Made by a program: the position numbers and the translations under genes
Notes under the pieces: generated by a model
Database searches by the model: none
What the model saw: the letters and a program-made list of their open reading frames with translations, nothing else
Told to the model about the DNA's origin: nothing
Source of the DNA: Rubrobacteraceae bacterium
GTDB lineage: Bacteria; Actinomycetota; Rubrobacteria; Rubrobacterales; Rubrobacteraceae
Length of the DNA: 13,307 bases
Assembly (NCBI GenBank): GCA_021156345.1
Contig: JAJNDJ010000004.1
Span: forward strand, 1-13,307
Direction: 5' to 3'
Part shown: in pieces, positions 12,833-13,307 of the stretch
Position numbering within the stretch: the stretch's first letter is position 1
Layout of the letters: every line of letters begins with the position of its first letter

Positions 12833-12998
12833 TAGCCGATCGCAGGAAACGTATCCAGTTCGCTAACTGGAACTTCAGATATTGCGGCGTGGAAAGGACG
12901 CTACGCCGGACGGACTTCCTGAACAGACGCGGCATCCGTGCTTTAGGATGGACTGTGCATTAGGCGGACTGTGCAGCCTTACCCGGAAGGGAGTGACC
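12833..12998 (+). promoter_or_regulatory. Upstream region of the SDR gene with hairpin and direct repeat
   Basis: Holds TCCAGTT-CGCT-AACTGGA (12854-12871), a 7-bp-arm hairpin 21 bp after the broken gene, with no T-run. A 10-bp direct repeat GGACTGTGCA occurs at 12950-12959 and 12966-12975. TAGGAT (12944-12949) directly before the first copy could be a -10 box, so the repeat would lie at the transcript start. Confidence 0.35.
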
Positions 12999-13307
12999 AT
13001 GAGAGATGCGGCTGAGGCGACGATACTGGTAACGGGCGCCACCGACGGCCTGGGCAAGCGAGTAGCCTCGGCGCTCGCCAGACGGGGTGCCACCGTGCTG
13101 GTGCACGGCCGCAGCCCGGAACGCTTCGAAGCTACGCTCGAGGAGCTGCGGAGCCAGACGGGCAGCCAGAATGTGGGCTCCTACATGGCGGACCTCTCCT
13201 CGCTCGGTGCTGTGCGTGACCTGGCGGACCGCATCCTCTCGGAGTACGATCGCCTCGACGTGCTCGTCAACAACGCTGGCATAATCGTCCAAGAGCGTAA
13301 GGAGAGC
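12999..13307 (+). CDS. Short-chain dehydrogenase/reductase, N-terminal part only
   Basis: 103 codons in view, cut by the right edge. The Rossmann dinucleotide motif TGATDGLG (residues 12-19), the strand end ADLSSL (64-69) and the NNAG motif (91-94) mark a classical SDR. HGR after the second strand (residues 36-38) favours NADP(H). The order of segments resembles the retinol-dehydrogenase-like SDRs (ADLSSLGAVRDLADRI then YDRLDVLVNNAG). It would oxidise or reduce an alcohol/ketone in the cytoplasm; the substrate cannot be told because the catalytic YxxxK and C-terminus are outside. ATG start with GAAGGGAG a few bases upstream. Confidence 0.9.
   Translation, partial: MRDAAEATILVTGATDGLGKRVASALARRGATVLVHGRSPERFEATLEELRSQTGSQNVGSYMADLSSLGAVRDLADRILSEYDRLDVLVNNAGIIVQERKES

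Noticed and set aside
12854..12871. Hairpin TCCAGTT/AACTGGA as intrinsic terminator
   Set aside because: No T-run follows on either strand and the stem is AT-balanced; kept only as an unexplained inverted repeat.

Overview
The window is GC-rich bacterial DNA with compact genes, Shine-Dalgarno sequences of the AGGAGG type, and frequent GTG/TTG starts. The gene content (a fused DUF2188/PRC-barrel/DUF2382 stress-type protein, TANNNT-type -10 boxes set directly before a start codon, a GGDEF protein, short secreted peptides) suggests a high-GC actinobacterium, perhaps Rubrobacter-like. That assignment is inference from gene style, not from a marker gene.

Region 1 (1-3267, minus strand) is a tightly packed sugar operon, read right to left: a GatZ/KbaZ-type tagatose-bisphosphate aldolase subunit, an AgaS-type sugar-phosphate isomerase/deaminase, and a BadF/BadG-type amino-sugar kinase that runs off the left edge. 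Gaps are 2 bp and a 4-bp stop/start overlap. Together they fit N-acetylgalactosamine/galactosamine catabolism, with the kinase supplying phosphorylation in place of a PTS. The deacetylase, catalytic aldolase subunit and transporter are not in view.

Region 2 (3441-4550) holds a SpoIIE-type PP2C phosphatase (minus) with no sensor domain and a putative small secreted protein (plus). The two face away from each other with only 24 bp between their proposed starts.

Region 3 (4657-7357, minus) holds a diguanylate cyclase with two membrane segments, preceded by a structured leader with a possible small ORF, then an RtcB-type RNA ligase 152 bp downstream. A 9-bp-arm hairpin lies just after the rtcB stop.

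Region 4 (7431-10349) has a PHP-domain metallohydrolase (plus) with a -10 box placed as for a leaderless transcript, the convergent DUF2188-PRC-DUF2382 protein (minus), and an unrecognised 131-residue protein (plus).

Region 5 (10378-13307) is the accessory part. A tRNA-His gene with its own promoter is followed by a full-length tyrosine recombinase on the opposite strand, in the usual layout of an element integrated at a tRNA 3' end. Next come a likely remnant of a helix-turn-helix gene, a small coiled-coil protein, a very AT-rich intergenic island with several inverted repeats, a gene broken by a -1 frameshift, and the start of a short-chain dehydrogenase/reductase running off the right edge. 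I found no second copy of the tRNA 3' end, so the element's far boundary is not seen. No CRISPR array, complete insertion sequence or clearly novel multi-gene system is visible. The least explained parts are the AT-rich island with its flanking small genes, the small ORF and structured leader before the diguanylate cyclase, and the unknown 131-residue protein.
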